The translations under genes and the position numbers were made by a program. Source: Devosia sp. 66-14 (GTDB lineage: Bacteria; Pseudomonadota; Alphaproteobacteria; Rhizobiales; Devosiaceae). From it: a DNA stretch of 64,000 bases. Below the pieces are notes generated by a model. That model was given only the letters and a program-made list of their open reading frames with translations. It made no database searches and was not told where the DNA came from. The DNA lies in NCBI GenBank assembly GCA_001899085.1, contig MKVB01000001.1:768281-832280 (forward strand), read 5' to 3'. Positions 8,398 to 17,397 of this stretch are shown in pieces (positions within the stretch are counted from its first letter, which is position 1; each line of letters begins with the position of its first letter).

Positions 8398-8544
8398 ATG
8401 ATTCCCGAACTGCTGCTGCTCTCCGACCATCTGCGTGCCCGCACGCCCAACCAGCAGCTCGAAGACCGGCTGCTCGCCGATGTCGGCCTGACGCGCCAAC
8501 AGCTCAGCAAGCAGAAGAGCTGGTTTCGGCGCAAGCCCCGCTGA
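8398..8544 (+). CDS. DUF1127-type small protein
   Basis: A 48-residue reading frame with an Arg-rich C-terminus (WFRRKPR). The core LEDRLLADVGLTRQQL matches the DUF1127 signature of a short helix with D-(I/V)-G-L-T-R. DUF1127 proteins are small basic proteins, several of which bind RNA or affect sRNA turnover and phosphate uptake in alphaproteobacteria. It is the first of two such genes in tandem. The role here is inferred only from the family. Confidence 0.7.
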   Translation: MIPELLLLSDHLRARTPNQQLEDRLLADVGLTRQQLSKQKSWFRRKPR

Positions 8545-8635
8545 GCCCGAAATGGTTCATCAGCTATTCATCGATCCCGGGGCATAAGCCCGCTCCGCCC
8601 TCCCCGGCCCCTACCCCAACTGACGAGATGATCAA

Positions 8636-8806
8636 ATGGCTTTCAGCCTGACGTCCATGTTCCGTCGCTCCGACCGAAAGCGGGTCCTCACCGACCTGAT
8701 GAAGTTCGACGACCATCTGCTGCGCGATATCGGCCTCACCCGCGGCGACCTCGCCGCCATGCGTTCCAGCCGGCACCGCGCCACGCCATCGCGCGGCCAT
8801 GAGTAA
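8636..8806 (+). CDS. DUF1127 small protein
   Basis: A 56-residue DUF1127 protein starting MAFSLTSMFRRSDRKR. Its core reads LMKFDDHLLRDIGLTRGDL, a closer fit to the domain than its upstream neighbour. The tail is basic and Ser/Arg rich. A strong terminator follows 27 nt after the stop, so the two DUF1127 genes could form one short transcript. Such transcripts are often abundant and stress-induced in alphaproteobacteria. Confidence 0.8.
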   Translation: MAFSLTSMFRRSDRKRVLTDLMKFDDHLLRDIGLTRGDLAAMRSSRHRATPSRGHE

Positions 8807-8833
8807 CCGGCCGATAGCCGATATACTGAACTG

Positions 8834-8866
8834 AAGGGCTCCGAGATGATCGGAGCCCTTTGTGTT
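8834..8866 (+). terminator. Rho-independent terminator after the DUF1127 genes
   Basis: AAGGGCTCCG and CGGAGCCCTT form a perfect 10-bp stem with a 7-nt loop, followed by TGTGTTT. It sits 28 nt after the stop of the second DUF1127 gene and before the AraC-like regulator. Confidence 0.85.
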
Positions 8867-8954
8867 TCCGGGGCAGCATCGGCTGGACGATCGATCAAGC
8901 GGGCCGGCCCGTGCTTGAGTAAGCAGCAGGTCGGAACCTGTCCTGGGAGGGGTT

Positions 8955-9805
8955 ATGTCGCTAGCCGCCAAGGCGCTCTGGATCATTGAGCGCAACTCGG
9001 ATCAGCCCATCGGTCTGGCAGAACTGGCACGCGCTTGCGGCGTGTCACGGTCCCACCTTGCCCACGCTTTCGGTAGCGCAACGGGCGTGCCGGCGATGAA
9101 ATATCTGCGCGGCAGGCGACTTAGCGCCGCGGCCAAAGCGCACTGGCCAATGGCGCGCCGGATATCCTGTCGGTGGCGCTTGATGCCGGCTACAACTCGC
9201 ACGAGGCGTTCACACGCGCCTTCCGCGACCAGTTCGGGATGACGCCGGAGAACCTGCGCGAGCAGGGCAGCCTCGTCGGCCTGCCTCTCACCACCCCGAT
9301 CGAAATCGGCAGCGGTACGGCCCTGCCCACCCTCCGACCGAGATTCGAGCAACAAGGCCGGATGCAGGTTGTCGGTCTCTCGGCGATGTTCAGCTTCGAG
9401 GACACCACGGGCATACCAGGGCAATGGCAGCGCTTCATGGCGCGCTGCGCGGAAATTCAACGCCAGAGTCAGGACATCCCCATTGGCCTCGGACAAGCCC
9501 CCGACGCTGAGGGGCAGTTCCGCTACCTGTGCGGCATCGAGGTGAGCGAATTCGATGACATCCCGCTCGGGCTGGAAGCCGCGGTCGTCGCTCCCAGCCA
9601 CTACGCGGTATTCGAGCACAACGGGCATGTCTCGACCCTTTACGACACCTACGCCGGAATCTGGAACGAGGCTCTGCCGGAGGCCGGGTGCGCCGTTGCC
9701 GACGCCGCCGTCATCGAACGACACAACGCGGGGTTCGATCCGTCGACTGGAGAAGGTGGCCTGACCCTGTGGATCCCGCTGTCGGTGCGCTATGCCGGAC
9801 AGTAA
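8955..9805 (+). pseudogene. AraC-type regulator with GyrI-like effector domain, frameshifted
   Basis: Two overlapping frames together make one AraC/GyrI-like regulator. The first (from ATG 8955, after GGGAGGGG) encodes the N-terminal helix-turn-helix with LAELARACGVSRSHLAHAF, then goes out of frame after SAAAKA. The second frame resumes as LANGAPDILSVALDAGYNSHEAFTRAF, written here in parts: LSVALDAGY and NSHEAFTRAF. It continues through the GyrI-like ligand domain to 9805. Removing two bases (CA at 9141-9142) restores one 282-residue protein. The domain body shows no other damage, so this is either a recent inactivation or a sequencing error. The stop overlaps the following methyltransferase gene by 14 nt. 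Confidence 0.8.
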
Positions 9806-10427
9806 ATCCGAACCGGACGGAAGCGCCATTCTCCGCAACCGCATCACCATCGCATCGTACGGCCGCTACGCCGCCGGCTATGCCGAAGCGACCAGGACCA
9901 TGTCCAGCTCCGGGGAGGAAATGCTGCAGGTGCTGGCGCAGGCCGTGCCTGTGGGCGCCAAGATGCTGGAGGTCGGATCGGGACCCGGGTGGGATGCCGA
10001 CTACCTCGAGGCCATGGGCTTCAGCATTCGTCGGACTGATGCCGCGCCGAGCTTTGTGGCGATGCAGCGCGAGCGTGGCAAAACGGCAGAGATCCTCGAC
10101 CTGATTTCCGCTGAACTGGGCGGCCCGTATGATGCAGTGCTCGTGCTCTATGTCCTGCAACACATCGATGCGCCACTCCTCCCTGGCGTGCTGAGGAAAC
10201 TGGCGAGTTGCCTCAGCGCTGCCGGTTGCGTCCTGCTGACCTATCGTGTGGGCGAAGGGACCGTCAGCGAGCACGGCGAAATCTCCGGGGACTATCACAG
10301 TACTCTGTGGTCGCATGAGGCGTTTGGGGCGGCCCTTCAGAGCGCCGGCCTGCAACCCGAATGGGAACGGCGGACAAGCGACGAAGACGGCGACTGGTGC
10401 GCAATCCTCGGGCGAAACTCAGGCTGA
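9792..10427 (+). CDS. Class I SAM-dependent methyltransferase
   Basis: A 211-residue Rossmann-fold methyltransferase. Motif I is MLEVGSGPGWDADYLEAMG (residues about 58-76), the acidic end of strand 2 is RRTDAAPSF, and motif IV-like AVLVLYVLQHID follows. The N-terminal segment with SYGRYAAGYAEAT resembles small-molecule methyltransferases of the UbiE/Methyltransf_11 type. The start overlaps the end of the broken AraC-type regulator, so the two were probably co-transcribed. Substrate unknown. Confidence 0.85.
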   Translation: MPDSKSEPDGSAILRNRITIASYGRYAAGYAEATRTMSSSGEEMLQVLAQAVPVGAKMLEVGSGPGWDADYLEAMGFSIRRTDAAPSFVAMQRERGKTAEILDLISAELGGPYDAVLVLYVLQHIDAPLLPGVLRKLASCLSAAGCVLLTYRVGEGTVSEHGEISGDYHSTLWSHEAFGAALQSAGLQPEWERRTSDEDGDWCAILGRNSG

Positions 10428-10478
10428 GTGCTTGAGCATGCTACAACAACGCCTCACCGATTGCCGGAGAGGCGCCAG

Positions 10479-10976
10479 ATGAGCGACACCAAGCCCAACC
10501 ACTCTGCGGCCGAGGCCGCGCGCCGTTTTACCCTCAGGCACGGCAAGCCGGTCATCCTGCCGCGCACCTATGGCGAGTACCTCGCCGACCGTATCGCTGC
10601 CATTGTCGGCTCGTGGCGCTTCATCATCGGGCAGTCGCTGATCCTGGCGCTGTGGATCGTGCTCAACGTCGTGGCCTGGGTTCAGCACTGGGACCCCTAC
10701 CCCTTCATCCTGCTCAACCTGGTGCTGAGTTTTCAGGCGGCTTTCACCGCGCCCATCCTGATGATGGCGCAGAATCGTCAGTCCGATATCGACCGCCAGA
10801 AGGCCCAACTGGACTATGACGTGAACCTGAGGGCCGAACTCGACATCGAGGCGCTGCACCAGAAGATCGACCTGCTGCGCCAGGAAGACATCACCCGGCT
10901 GGTCGGCCTGCTCGAACTGCTCACCCGCGAGCGCATCGAGAAGGACGACGGCGCCCCCACTGGCACCCGTTCATGA
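10479..10976 (+). CDS. DUF1003 domain membrane protein
   Basis: A 165-residue protein from ATG 10479, preceded by GGAGAGG. An upstream in-frame ATG at 10428 lacks a site. The DUF1003 core has YLADRIAAIVGSWRFI, two transmembrane helices (FIIGQSLILALWIVLNVVAW, and the one containing PFILLNLVLSFQAAF), then the conserved APILMMAQNRQSDIDR. A long charged helix at the C-terminus probably forms a cytoplasmic coiled coil. Function of the family is unknown. Confidence 0.88.
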   Translation: MSDTKPNHSAAEAARRFTLRHGKPVILPRTYGEYLADRIAAIVGSWRFIIGQSLILALWIVLNVVAWVQHWDPYPFILLNLVLSFQAAFTAPILMMAQNRQSDIDRQKAQLDYDVNLRAELDIEALHQKIDLLRQEDITRLVGLLELLTRERIEKDDGAPTGTRS

Positions 10977-11013
10977 CCCATGCGATGAGTGCAGAGCCAA
11001 TCGGGGATCAACC

Positions 11014-11646
11014 GTGCCCGCTCTCACCACGCTTCTAGCTTTCGCCGGCGTCGCCTTCGCCATGGTCATCGCCCCCGGCCCGAACATGGCATACTTGGTC
11101 TCGCGCTCCATCGCGCAGGGCCGCGCCGCGGGATTGATCTCGCTGCTCGGCGTCGCCACCGGCTTCATCGTCTACATGCTGGCCGCGGCGCTCGGTCTCA
11201 CGGCGCTGCTGTTCGCCGTGCCCTTCGCCTATGACGCGATCCGCATCGCCGGGGCGCTCTATCTCGGCTGGCTCGCCTGGAACGCGCTGCGTCCGGGCGG
11301 GCACTCACCTTTCGAGTTGCGGGCACTGGCGCCGGATTCGCCGAGGCGGCTCTATGCCATGGGCCTGTTCACCAGCCTGCTCAATCCCAAGGTCGCAGCG
11401 CTCTACCTGTCGCTGCTGCCGCAGTTCATCGACAAATCGGCCGGCAATGTGCTGGGCCAGACCCTGGTATTGGGCGCGACACAGATCGCCGTGAGCATGA
11501 CGGTCAATGCCGTCTTCATCGTCACCGCCGGCACGGTGGCGCTGTTCCTCACCGGCCGGCCGTTCTGGGCCCGGCTGCAACGCTGGCTCATGGGCACGGT
11601 GCTCGGCTTCCTCGCCATCCGCATGGCCACCGACACCAGCCGATAG
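11014..11646 (+). CDS. LysE family amino acid/metabolite exporter
   Basis: A 210-residue LysE/RhtB-type transporter starting at GTG 11014. It has six hydrophobic segments, the family signature PGPNMAYLVSRSIAQGR near residue 23, and the LNPKVAALYLSLLPQF motif in the middle. Such proteins export amino acids or homoserine-lactone-like compounds by proton antiport across the inner membrane. The specific substrate cannot be told. It is convergent with ilvC, separated by a shared terminator hairpin. Confidence 0.9.
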   Translation: MPALTTLLAFAGVAFAMVIAPGPNMAYLVSRSIAQGRAAGLISLLGVATGFIVYMLAAALGLTALLFAVPFAYDAIRIAGALYLGWLAWNALRPGGHSPFELRALAPDSPRRLYAMGLFTSLLNPKVAALYLSLLPQFIDKSAGNVLGQTLVLGATQIAVSMTVNAVFIVTAGTVALFLTGRPFWARLQRWLMGTVLGFLAIRMATDTSR

Positions 11647-11677
11647 GGCACCTCACCAATCACCGGGACCATACCCT

Positions 11678-11705
11678 GAAACAACAAAGGGGCCCGAAGG
11701 CCCCT
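11678..11705 (-). terminator. Rho-independent terminator of ilvC
   Basis: AGGGGCC-CGAA-GGCCCCT is a perfect 7-bp stem with tetraloop (11688-11705). Read on the minus strand it is followed by TTTGTTGTTT, which marks it as the terminator of ilvC. It may also help stop the convergent LysE transcript. Confidence 0.85.
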
Positions 11706-11736
11706 CTGCGCAGACATCCTGCGAAGGATCTGGGAT

Positions 11737-12801
<1,065 letters not shown>

Positions 12802-13440
12802 TCACGCGGCCTGATGGACCGCGTAGATGGCAAGAAACTGTTCGGTGGCCCGGGCCGCGTCGCGCGCGATCTCGGCTTCGGCAGGGGTGAAGGTTTCGCC
12901 CAGCAGCAGGCGGATCTGCGCGTCCCGCACCACGAGGCCAAAGAAGCTGCGATAGGCTTCCTCGGAACTGTCGAAACGCAGCAGCCGCGCCTCCCGGCCC
13001 GCTTCCAGCACCGGCTTCAGGCGCTTGCGGATGGCGAGCGGCCCGTTCTCGAGCACGATCGCCCCGAGCCCGTGCTTCTCCGCCCCGGCATGGCCGATGG
13101 CGAGACGGTTGAGCGTCACCGAGACATCGCCGACGATGGTGCCGAGCAGGTCGCGGGCGAACTGTTCGATGCTCTGGCGCAGGGAAGCAGCATCGAGCCG
13201 CCAGCGATCGACCTGCGGCGCCTTCACCTTGGCGGCCTGCCACTGCACCGTCGCCGTCAGCAGCCCGTCACGGTCGCCGAACCACTTGTAGAGCGTTTCC
13301 TTGGAGCACGAGGCGCGACGCGCCACCGAGGTCATGGTCAGTCGGTCGCCCTGCTCGACGAGCAGATCCAGCGCCGCGGTCAGCACCTGCTGCTGACGCG
13401 GCGTGAACACCTCTTCGCTGTTGGCAACGGCAGACGCCAC
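12802..13440 (-). CDS. TetR/AcrR family transcriptional regulator
   Basis: About 212 residues. The N-terminal HTH reads LTMTSVARRASCSKETLYKWFG, and the C-terminal ligand domain is of the AefR-like type (TetR_C_7). The frame is open well upstream, but I place the start at GTG 13440 (TTG 13452 is an alternative) because a 20-bp operator-like palindrome lies at 13511-13530, just upstream. It is divergent from the aldo/keto reductase and desaturase pair, which it may control together with itself. Confidence 0.85.
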   Translation of the reverse strand: MASAVANSEEVFTPRQQQVLTAALDLLVEQGDRLTMTSVARRASCSKETLYKWFGDRDGLLTATVQWQAAKVKAPQVDRWRLDAASLRQSIEQFARDLLGTIVGDVSVTLNRLAIGHAGAEKHGLGAIVLENGPLAIRKRLKPVLEAGREARLLRFDSSEEAYRSFFGLVVRDAQIRLLLGETFTPAEAEIARDAARATEQFLAIYAVHQAA

Positions 13441-13510
13441 GACGACACCCAAGGGCCCTCGAACGCCGCTCCGCACCCCGCGAACCCGACGCCCGACACT
13501 CAATGGAGCG

Positions 13511-13530
13511 ACCGTACCGTACGTTACGGT
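13511..13530. promoter_or_regulatory. Palindromic operator for the TetR regulator
   Basis: ACCGTACCGTACGTTACGGT is a 20-bp palindrome with nine of ten base pairs symmetric. It lies 71 bp upstream of the chosen TetR start and 162 bp upstream of the aldo/keto reductase. Symmetric CGTACG centres with GTA/TAC flanks are typical of TetR-family operators; binding by the neighbouring regulator is inferred. Confidence 0.7.
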
Positions 13531-13639
13531 TCGGCGCAAGTGGGATGTGGCGCGGCCGGGGCATTGGTCGCAAGACTGGGTTGTCCGATCCCGTCGGAGG
13601 TGCTGGTATGGCAGTGACACCCGCCACCTTTGATCTCTA

Positions 13640-13678
13640 GCGCTTTCGAACCACAGCCCTTGAACGCTCCGAAAGCGC
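13640..13678. repeat. Inverted repeat before the aldo/keto reductase
   Basis: GCGCTTTCG (13640-13648) is mirrored by CGAAAGCGC (13670-13678) with a 21-nt spacer. It ends 14 nt before the aldo/keto reductase start, overlapping its ribosome binding region, and could be a leader hairpin or operator. Confidence 0.45.
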
Positions 13679-13691
13679 CCTACCGGAGAAG

Positions 13692-14684
13692 ATGATGAAC
13701 ACCTCGCTCCCCACCCGCGCCTTCGGCAAGACCGGCATGGAAATCACCCGCCTCGGCGTCGGCGCCTGGGCCATGGGCGGCAATATGTGGGGCCCACAGG
13801 ACGACGATGATTCCGATGCCGCCATTCGCCACGCCATCGAGCTCGGTATCAACTGGATCGATACCGCTGCGGCCTATGGCGTCGGCCATTCCGAGGAGGT
13901 GATCGGCCGGACGCTGAAGGCCCTGCCGGCCGAGCGACGGCCGTTCGTGTTCACCAAAGGCGGGGTGATCCGCGACGCCAACGGGCAGAACCCGCGCCGT
14001 CTCGCCAACCGCGAGAGCCTTCGCAACGAGCTCGAGAACTCGCTGAAGCGCCTGCAGGTCGAGGCGATCGACCTCTACCAGGTGCATTGGCCGGCCGACG
14101 ACGTGCCGCTCGAGGACTATTGGGCGACGATGCTGGAGCTGAAGGCCGAGGGCAAGGTTCGGCATATCGGGCTCTCGAACCACAATGCCGAACAGCTGGC
14201 GCGGGCCGAGGCGATGGGTCACGTCGAAACGCTGCAGCCGCCCTTCTCGATGATCAAGCGCGAGACTGCGGAAGCCATCCTGCCCTGGTGTGCAGCGCAC
14301 GGCACCGGCGTCATCTGCTACAGCCCGATGCAGGCGGGGCTGCTCACCGGCAGCTTTACCAGGGAGCGTGCCGCGACCCTGGCCGACAATGACTGGCGCA
14401 AGACCAATCCCGAGTTCACCGGCGAACGGCTCGACCGCAACCTCGCCCTCGCGGCGGCGCTGCAGCCGGTCGCCGACAAGCACGGCACCTCGATCTCGAC
14501 CATCGCTCTCACCTGGGTGCTGGCCTGGCCCGGGCTGAGCGCCGCCATCGTCGGGGCGCGCTCGCCCGCCCAGGTCGATGGCTGGATCGATGCCGCAACG
14601 ATCGAACTCGATGCGGCCGATCTCGACAGCATCGCCAGGACCATCGCCGAAACCGGCGCCGGCCAGGGGCCAACCAGGCCATAG
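13692..14684 (+). CDS. Aldo/keto reductase
   Basis: A 330-residue (beta/alpha)8-barrel oxidoreductase of the AKR superfamily. The catalytic tetrad is visible: Asp in NWIDTAAAYGVGHSEE, Tyr in the same segment, Lys in FVFTKGG and His in YQVHWP. The C-terminal cofactor-binding loop carries GARSPAQVDGW. NADPH-dependent carbonyl reduction is expected; the natural substrate is unknown. The start may be either of two consecutive ATGs. It is followed after 22 nt by a fatty acid desaturase, suggesting a two-gene operon divergent from a TetR regulator. Confidence 0.92.
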   Translation: MMNTSLPTRAFGKTGMEITRLGVGAWAMGGNMWGPQDDDDSDAAIRHAIELGINWIDTAAAYGVGHSEEVIGRTLKALPAERRPFVFTKGGVIRDANGQNPRRLANRESLRNELENSLKRLQVEAIDLYQVHWPADDVPLEDYWATMLELKAEGKVRHIGLSNHNAEQLARAEAMGHVETLQPPFSMIKRETAEAILPWCAAHGTGVICYSPMQAGLLTGSFTRERAATLADNDWRKTNPEFTGERLDRNLALAAALQPVADKHGTSISTIALTWVLAWPGLSAAIVGARSPAQVDGWIDAATIELDAADLDSIARTIAETGAGQGPTRP

Positions 14685-14706
14685 GCCGGGCGTCGGAGGG
14701 GGACCG

Positions 14707-15798
14707 ATGATTACCAAGCGCGACTATTCGATCACCGGGCCGGAGGCGCAGCGCGCCATCGAGCGGGGCCTCGCTGCCGCGGAGTGGTACCACACCGAGG
14801 TGCCGCGTGCGGTCATGAAGGAGCTCATGCAACGCTCCGACGGCCCGGCCATCCGCGACAACCTGATCTGGCTCGGGCTGCTGCTGGTGAGCGGCGTTGG
14901 CGGCATCGTGTTCTGGGGCACCTGGTGGTGCGTGCCGTTCTTCATCGTCTACGGCGTTCTGTACGGCTCGGCGAGCGACAGCCGCTGGCATGAATGCGGG
15001 CACGGCACGGCGTTCAAGACAGCCTGGATGAACAAGGTGATCTACCAGATCGCCTGCTTCATGCTGATCCGCAACCCGACCACCTGGAAGTGGAGCCACG
15101 CACGGCACCACGCCGACACCATCATCGTCGGACGCGACGTCGAGATCGCGGTCATGCGGCCGCCAGTGCTGGCGCGGGTGATCCTCAGCTTCGTCGGCAT
15201 CGTCGATGTCTGGTATGCGCTGGGCGACATGCTGCGAAACGCCGCCGGCAATGTCAGCGACGCCGAAAAGAGCTTCATCCCCAAGGGCGAGTGGCCCAAG
15301 GTGGTGCGCATACCGCGGATCTGGCTGGCGATCTATGCCGCGACGGCAGTGCTGGCCATCGCCATGCAGTCAATCCTGCCGTTCATGCTCATCGGGCTGC
15401 CGCGTCTTTACGGTTGCTGGCACATGGTGATGGTCGGGCTGCTGCAGCATGGCGCGCTGGCCGAGGATGTAACCGACCACCGGCTGAACACCCGCACCGT
15501 GCTGATGAACCCGATCAGCCGCTTCCTCTATTCCGACATGAACTACCACGTCGAACACCACATGTTCCCGGTGGTGCCCTACCACGCGCTCGAAAAGCTG
15601 CACGAGACCATCAAGCACGACCTGCCGCCGCCCACCCCGTCGATCATCGCCGGCTACCGTGAGATGATCCCGATCTGGCTGCGCCAGCTCAGGGGCGAGG
15701 ATGTCTTCCTGCGCAAGGAGTTGCCTGCCTCGGCCAGGCCCTATCGCGAGGACCTGAAGATAGAGGTTCCGATGAGCGGCACGGGCGCGGCCGAGTAG
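14707..15798 (+). CDS. Membrane fatty acid desaturase family protein
   Basis: A 363-residue di-iron membrane enzyme from ATG 14707, which follows GGAGGGGGACCG; a longer frame overlaps the previous gene. All three histidine boxes are present: HECGHGTAF near residue 97, HARHHAD near 134 and HVEHHMFP near 285, between paired hydrophobic segments. A conserved LLQHGALAEDVTDHRLNTR adds a further His group. The enzyme would introduce a double bond or hydroxyl in a lipid at the inner membrane. Pairing with an aldo/keto reductase hints at a lipid or aldehyde detoxification role, which is inference. Confidence 0.9.
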   Translation: MITKRDYSITGPEAQRAIERGLAAAEWYHTEVPRAVMKELMQRSDGPAIRDNLIWLGLLLVSGVGGIVFWGTWWCVPFFIVYGVLYGSASDSRWHECGHGTAFKTAWMNKVIYQIACFMLIRNPTTWKWSHARHHADTIIVGRDVEIAVMRPPVLARVILSFVGIVDVWYALGDMLRNAAGNVSDAEKSFIPKGEWPKVVRIPRIWLAIYAATAVLAIAMQSILPFMLIGLPRLYGCWHMVMVGLLQHGALAEDVTDHRLNTRTVLMNPISRFLYSDMNYHVEHHMFPVVPYHALEKLHETIKHDLPPPTPSIIAGYREMIPIWLRQLRGEDVFLRKELPASARPYREDLKIEVPMSGTGAAE

Positions 15799-15820
15799 CA
15801 CGCCGACCCCCGGACTGGTT

Positions 15821-15857
15821 CAGGGCATTCACCGCAACGGCGCTGGTGAATGCCCTG
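15821..15857. terminator. Strong inverted repeat between convergent genes
   Basis: CAGGGCATTCACC and GGTGAATGCCCTG form a perfect 13-bp stem with an 11-nt loop between the desaturase and the convergent HdeD-like gene. There is no T-tract on either side, so it may stop transcription only weakly or act as a 3' end stabiliser. Confidence 0.6.
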
Positions 15858-15879
15858 GCTGAAGCTTCCTCGGCGTCTT

Positions 15880-16482
15880 CTAGGCGGCCGGCCGCTTGAA
15901 CTTCCGTACCCGGAAGGCCAGCATGATCAGCAGCACGCCGGCAAAGATCGAGTAGCCGGCGATGGTCCAGATCAGCGACAGCGCCCCTGCCCCGGGCTGG
16001 AACAGCACCAGCGCGCCAAACGCGATGCTGAGCAGGCCGAACAGGCCGAGCACCCACTCGCCCTCGATCTCCTTGCGCGCCTGGATGGCGCCCCAGATCG
16101 TCAGCACGCCGATGATGACCGCCCAGATGCCGATGAAGGTGACGAGGATGAACGCCGTCATCCCGGGCCAGAAAAACGCGGCGAGGCCGGCGAGGATGCT
16201 GACCACCCCGCTGATCGCCATCCACCAGCGATGCCCCATGGCCGGCGCGGTGGCGCGCCCCGAGATCGCCGCCCACAGCGCGAAGACGCCGTCGACCAGC
16301 GTATAGGCGCCCCACAGCAGGGTCAGCGAGATCAGCGTGATGGCCGGCCAGACCATCGCCAGCACGCCGAACGCGACGGCCGCGATACCGCGCAGCAGCA
16401 GCAGCCACCAGTTGTCGCCAAGTAAGGCCCTGAGGCCGGCACGAAATTCTGAAGGTGTGGCAGTCTGAGTCTCGGCCATCAT
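15880..16482 (-). CDS. HdeD-like (DUF308) membrane protein
   Basis: About 200 residues from ATG 16482 (a second ATG follows at 16479), after GGAGAAGC. There are six hydrophobic helices arranged as DUF308 repeats. Characteristic stretches are LLRGIAAVAFGVLAMVWP and the internally repeated GVVSILAGLAAFFWPG. HdeD of E. coli is linked to acid resistance at high cell density; whether that holds here is unknown. It is convergent with the desaturase and divergent from the two-component system. Confidence 0.88.
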   Translation of the reverse strand: MMAETQTATPSEFRAGLRALLGDNWWLLLLRGIAAVAFGVLAMVWPAITLISLTLLWGAYTLVDGVFALWAAISGRATAPAMGHRWWMAISGVVSILAGLAAFFWPGMTAFILVTFIGIWAVIIGVLTIWGAIQARKEIEGEWVLGLFGLLSIAFGALVLFQPGAGALSLIWTIAGYSIFAGVLLIMLAFRVRKFKRPAA

Positions 16483-16722
16483 GCTTCTCCACTGGTTTGC
16501 GGATAGCTCCGGAACTTCCGAGAGCTCCAATAATCACCCTAGCAGAGTCTGTTGACCTCGAAAAAGCCAAACACCTGACGAAATGACATGATCGCCGAAC
16601 GGCTTAGTTGCCCGTTGCAGGCGTCGCGAACGTGGCGGAGCGGGGCTCGCGGGCGCCGATCACGGCGCAATCCTGGCGCAATGCATGCGGCATATGGCAG
16701 ACCGTGGCGGGGGGATTCCTCA

Positions 16723-17397
16723 ATGCGATTGCTACTTGTCGAAGACGAGCCCGAGATGGCGGCGGCGCTGAGCGCCGTGCTGCTGCGCTATGACATGGTC
16801 GTCGACCACGCACGCACCAAGATGATCGCCGAGGAAGCGATCCTGAGCCACGCGCACGATGCCGTGCTGCTCGATCGCAAGCTGCCGGATGGCGACGGCA
16901 TCGACCTGGTGCCGCTGCTGCGCAAGCGCCACGCCGGCGTGCCGGTGATCATCATCTCCGCCCGCGGCTCGATTGCCGACAAGATCGAAGGGCTCGACAC
17001 CGGGGCCGACGACTATCTGCCCAAGCCCTTCGCCGTGGAGGAGCTGCTGGCCCGGTTGCGCGCCGTGCTGCGCCGGCCGGTACAGGTCGCGCCGGAATCG
17101 GTCCAGCTGGGGTCGCTGTCGTTCGACCTCGACAGCCGCCAGGCGCGCGTCGGCGATGCGGCGATCGATCTGCCCAGGCGCGAGCTGCTGGTGCTCGAAT
17201 GCCTGCTGCGCCGCGCCGGGCGCACCGTGCTGCGCGCCTCGCTCGAAGATGCGGTGTATGGCTACGGCGACGAAATCCAGTCGAACTCGCTCGACGCACA
17301 CATTTCGCGGCTGCGGCGCAAGCTCGCCGATGCGGGGGCCAGCGTCGAGATCCACGGCATTCGCGGTGTCGGTTACCTGATCAGGGCCGCAGCATGA
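16723..17397 (+). CDS. OmpR-family response regulator
   Basis: A 224-residue two-domain regulator from ATG 16723 (MRLLLVEDE). The receiver domain has the acidic pair EDE, phospho-acceptor Asp51 in VLLDRKLPDGDG, the Ser of IIISARG and the Lys of YLPKPF. The winged-helix domain (about 128-224) ends with the usual HISRLRRKLADAG and RGVGYLI. It overlaps the sensor kinase by four bases (ATGA). Its target genes cannot be read here; the outer membrane protein downstream is a candidate. Confidence 0.93.
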   Translation: MRLLLVEDEPEMAAALSAVLLRYDMVVDHARTKMIAEEAILSHAHDAVLLDRKLPDGDGIDLVPLLRKRHAGVPVIIISARGSIADKIEGLDTGADDYLPKPFAVEELLARLRAVLRRPVQVAPESVQLGSLSFDLDSRQARVGDAAIDLPRRELLVLECLLRRAGRTVLRASLEDAVYGYGDEIQSNSLDAHISRLRRKLADAGASVEIHGIRGVGYLIRAAA

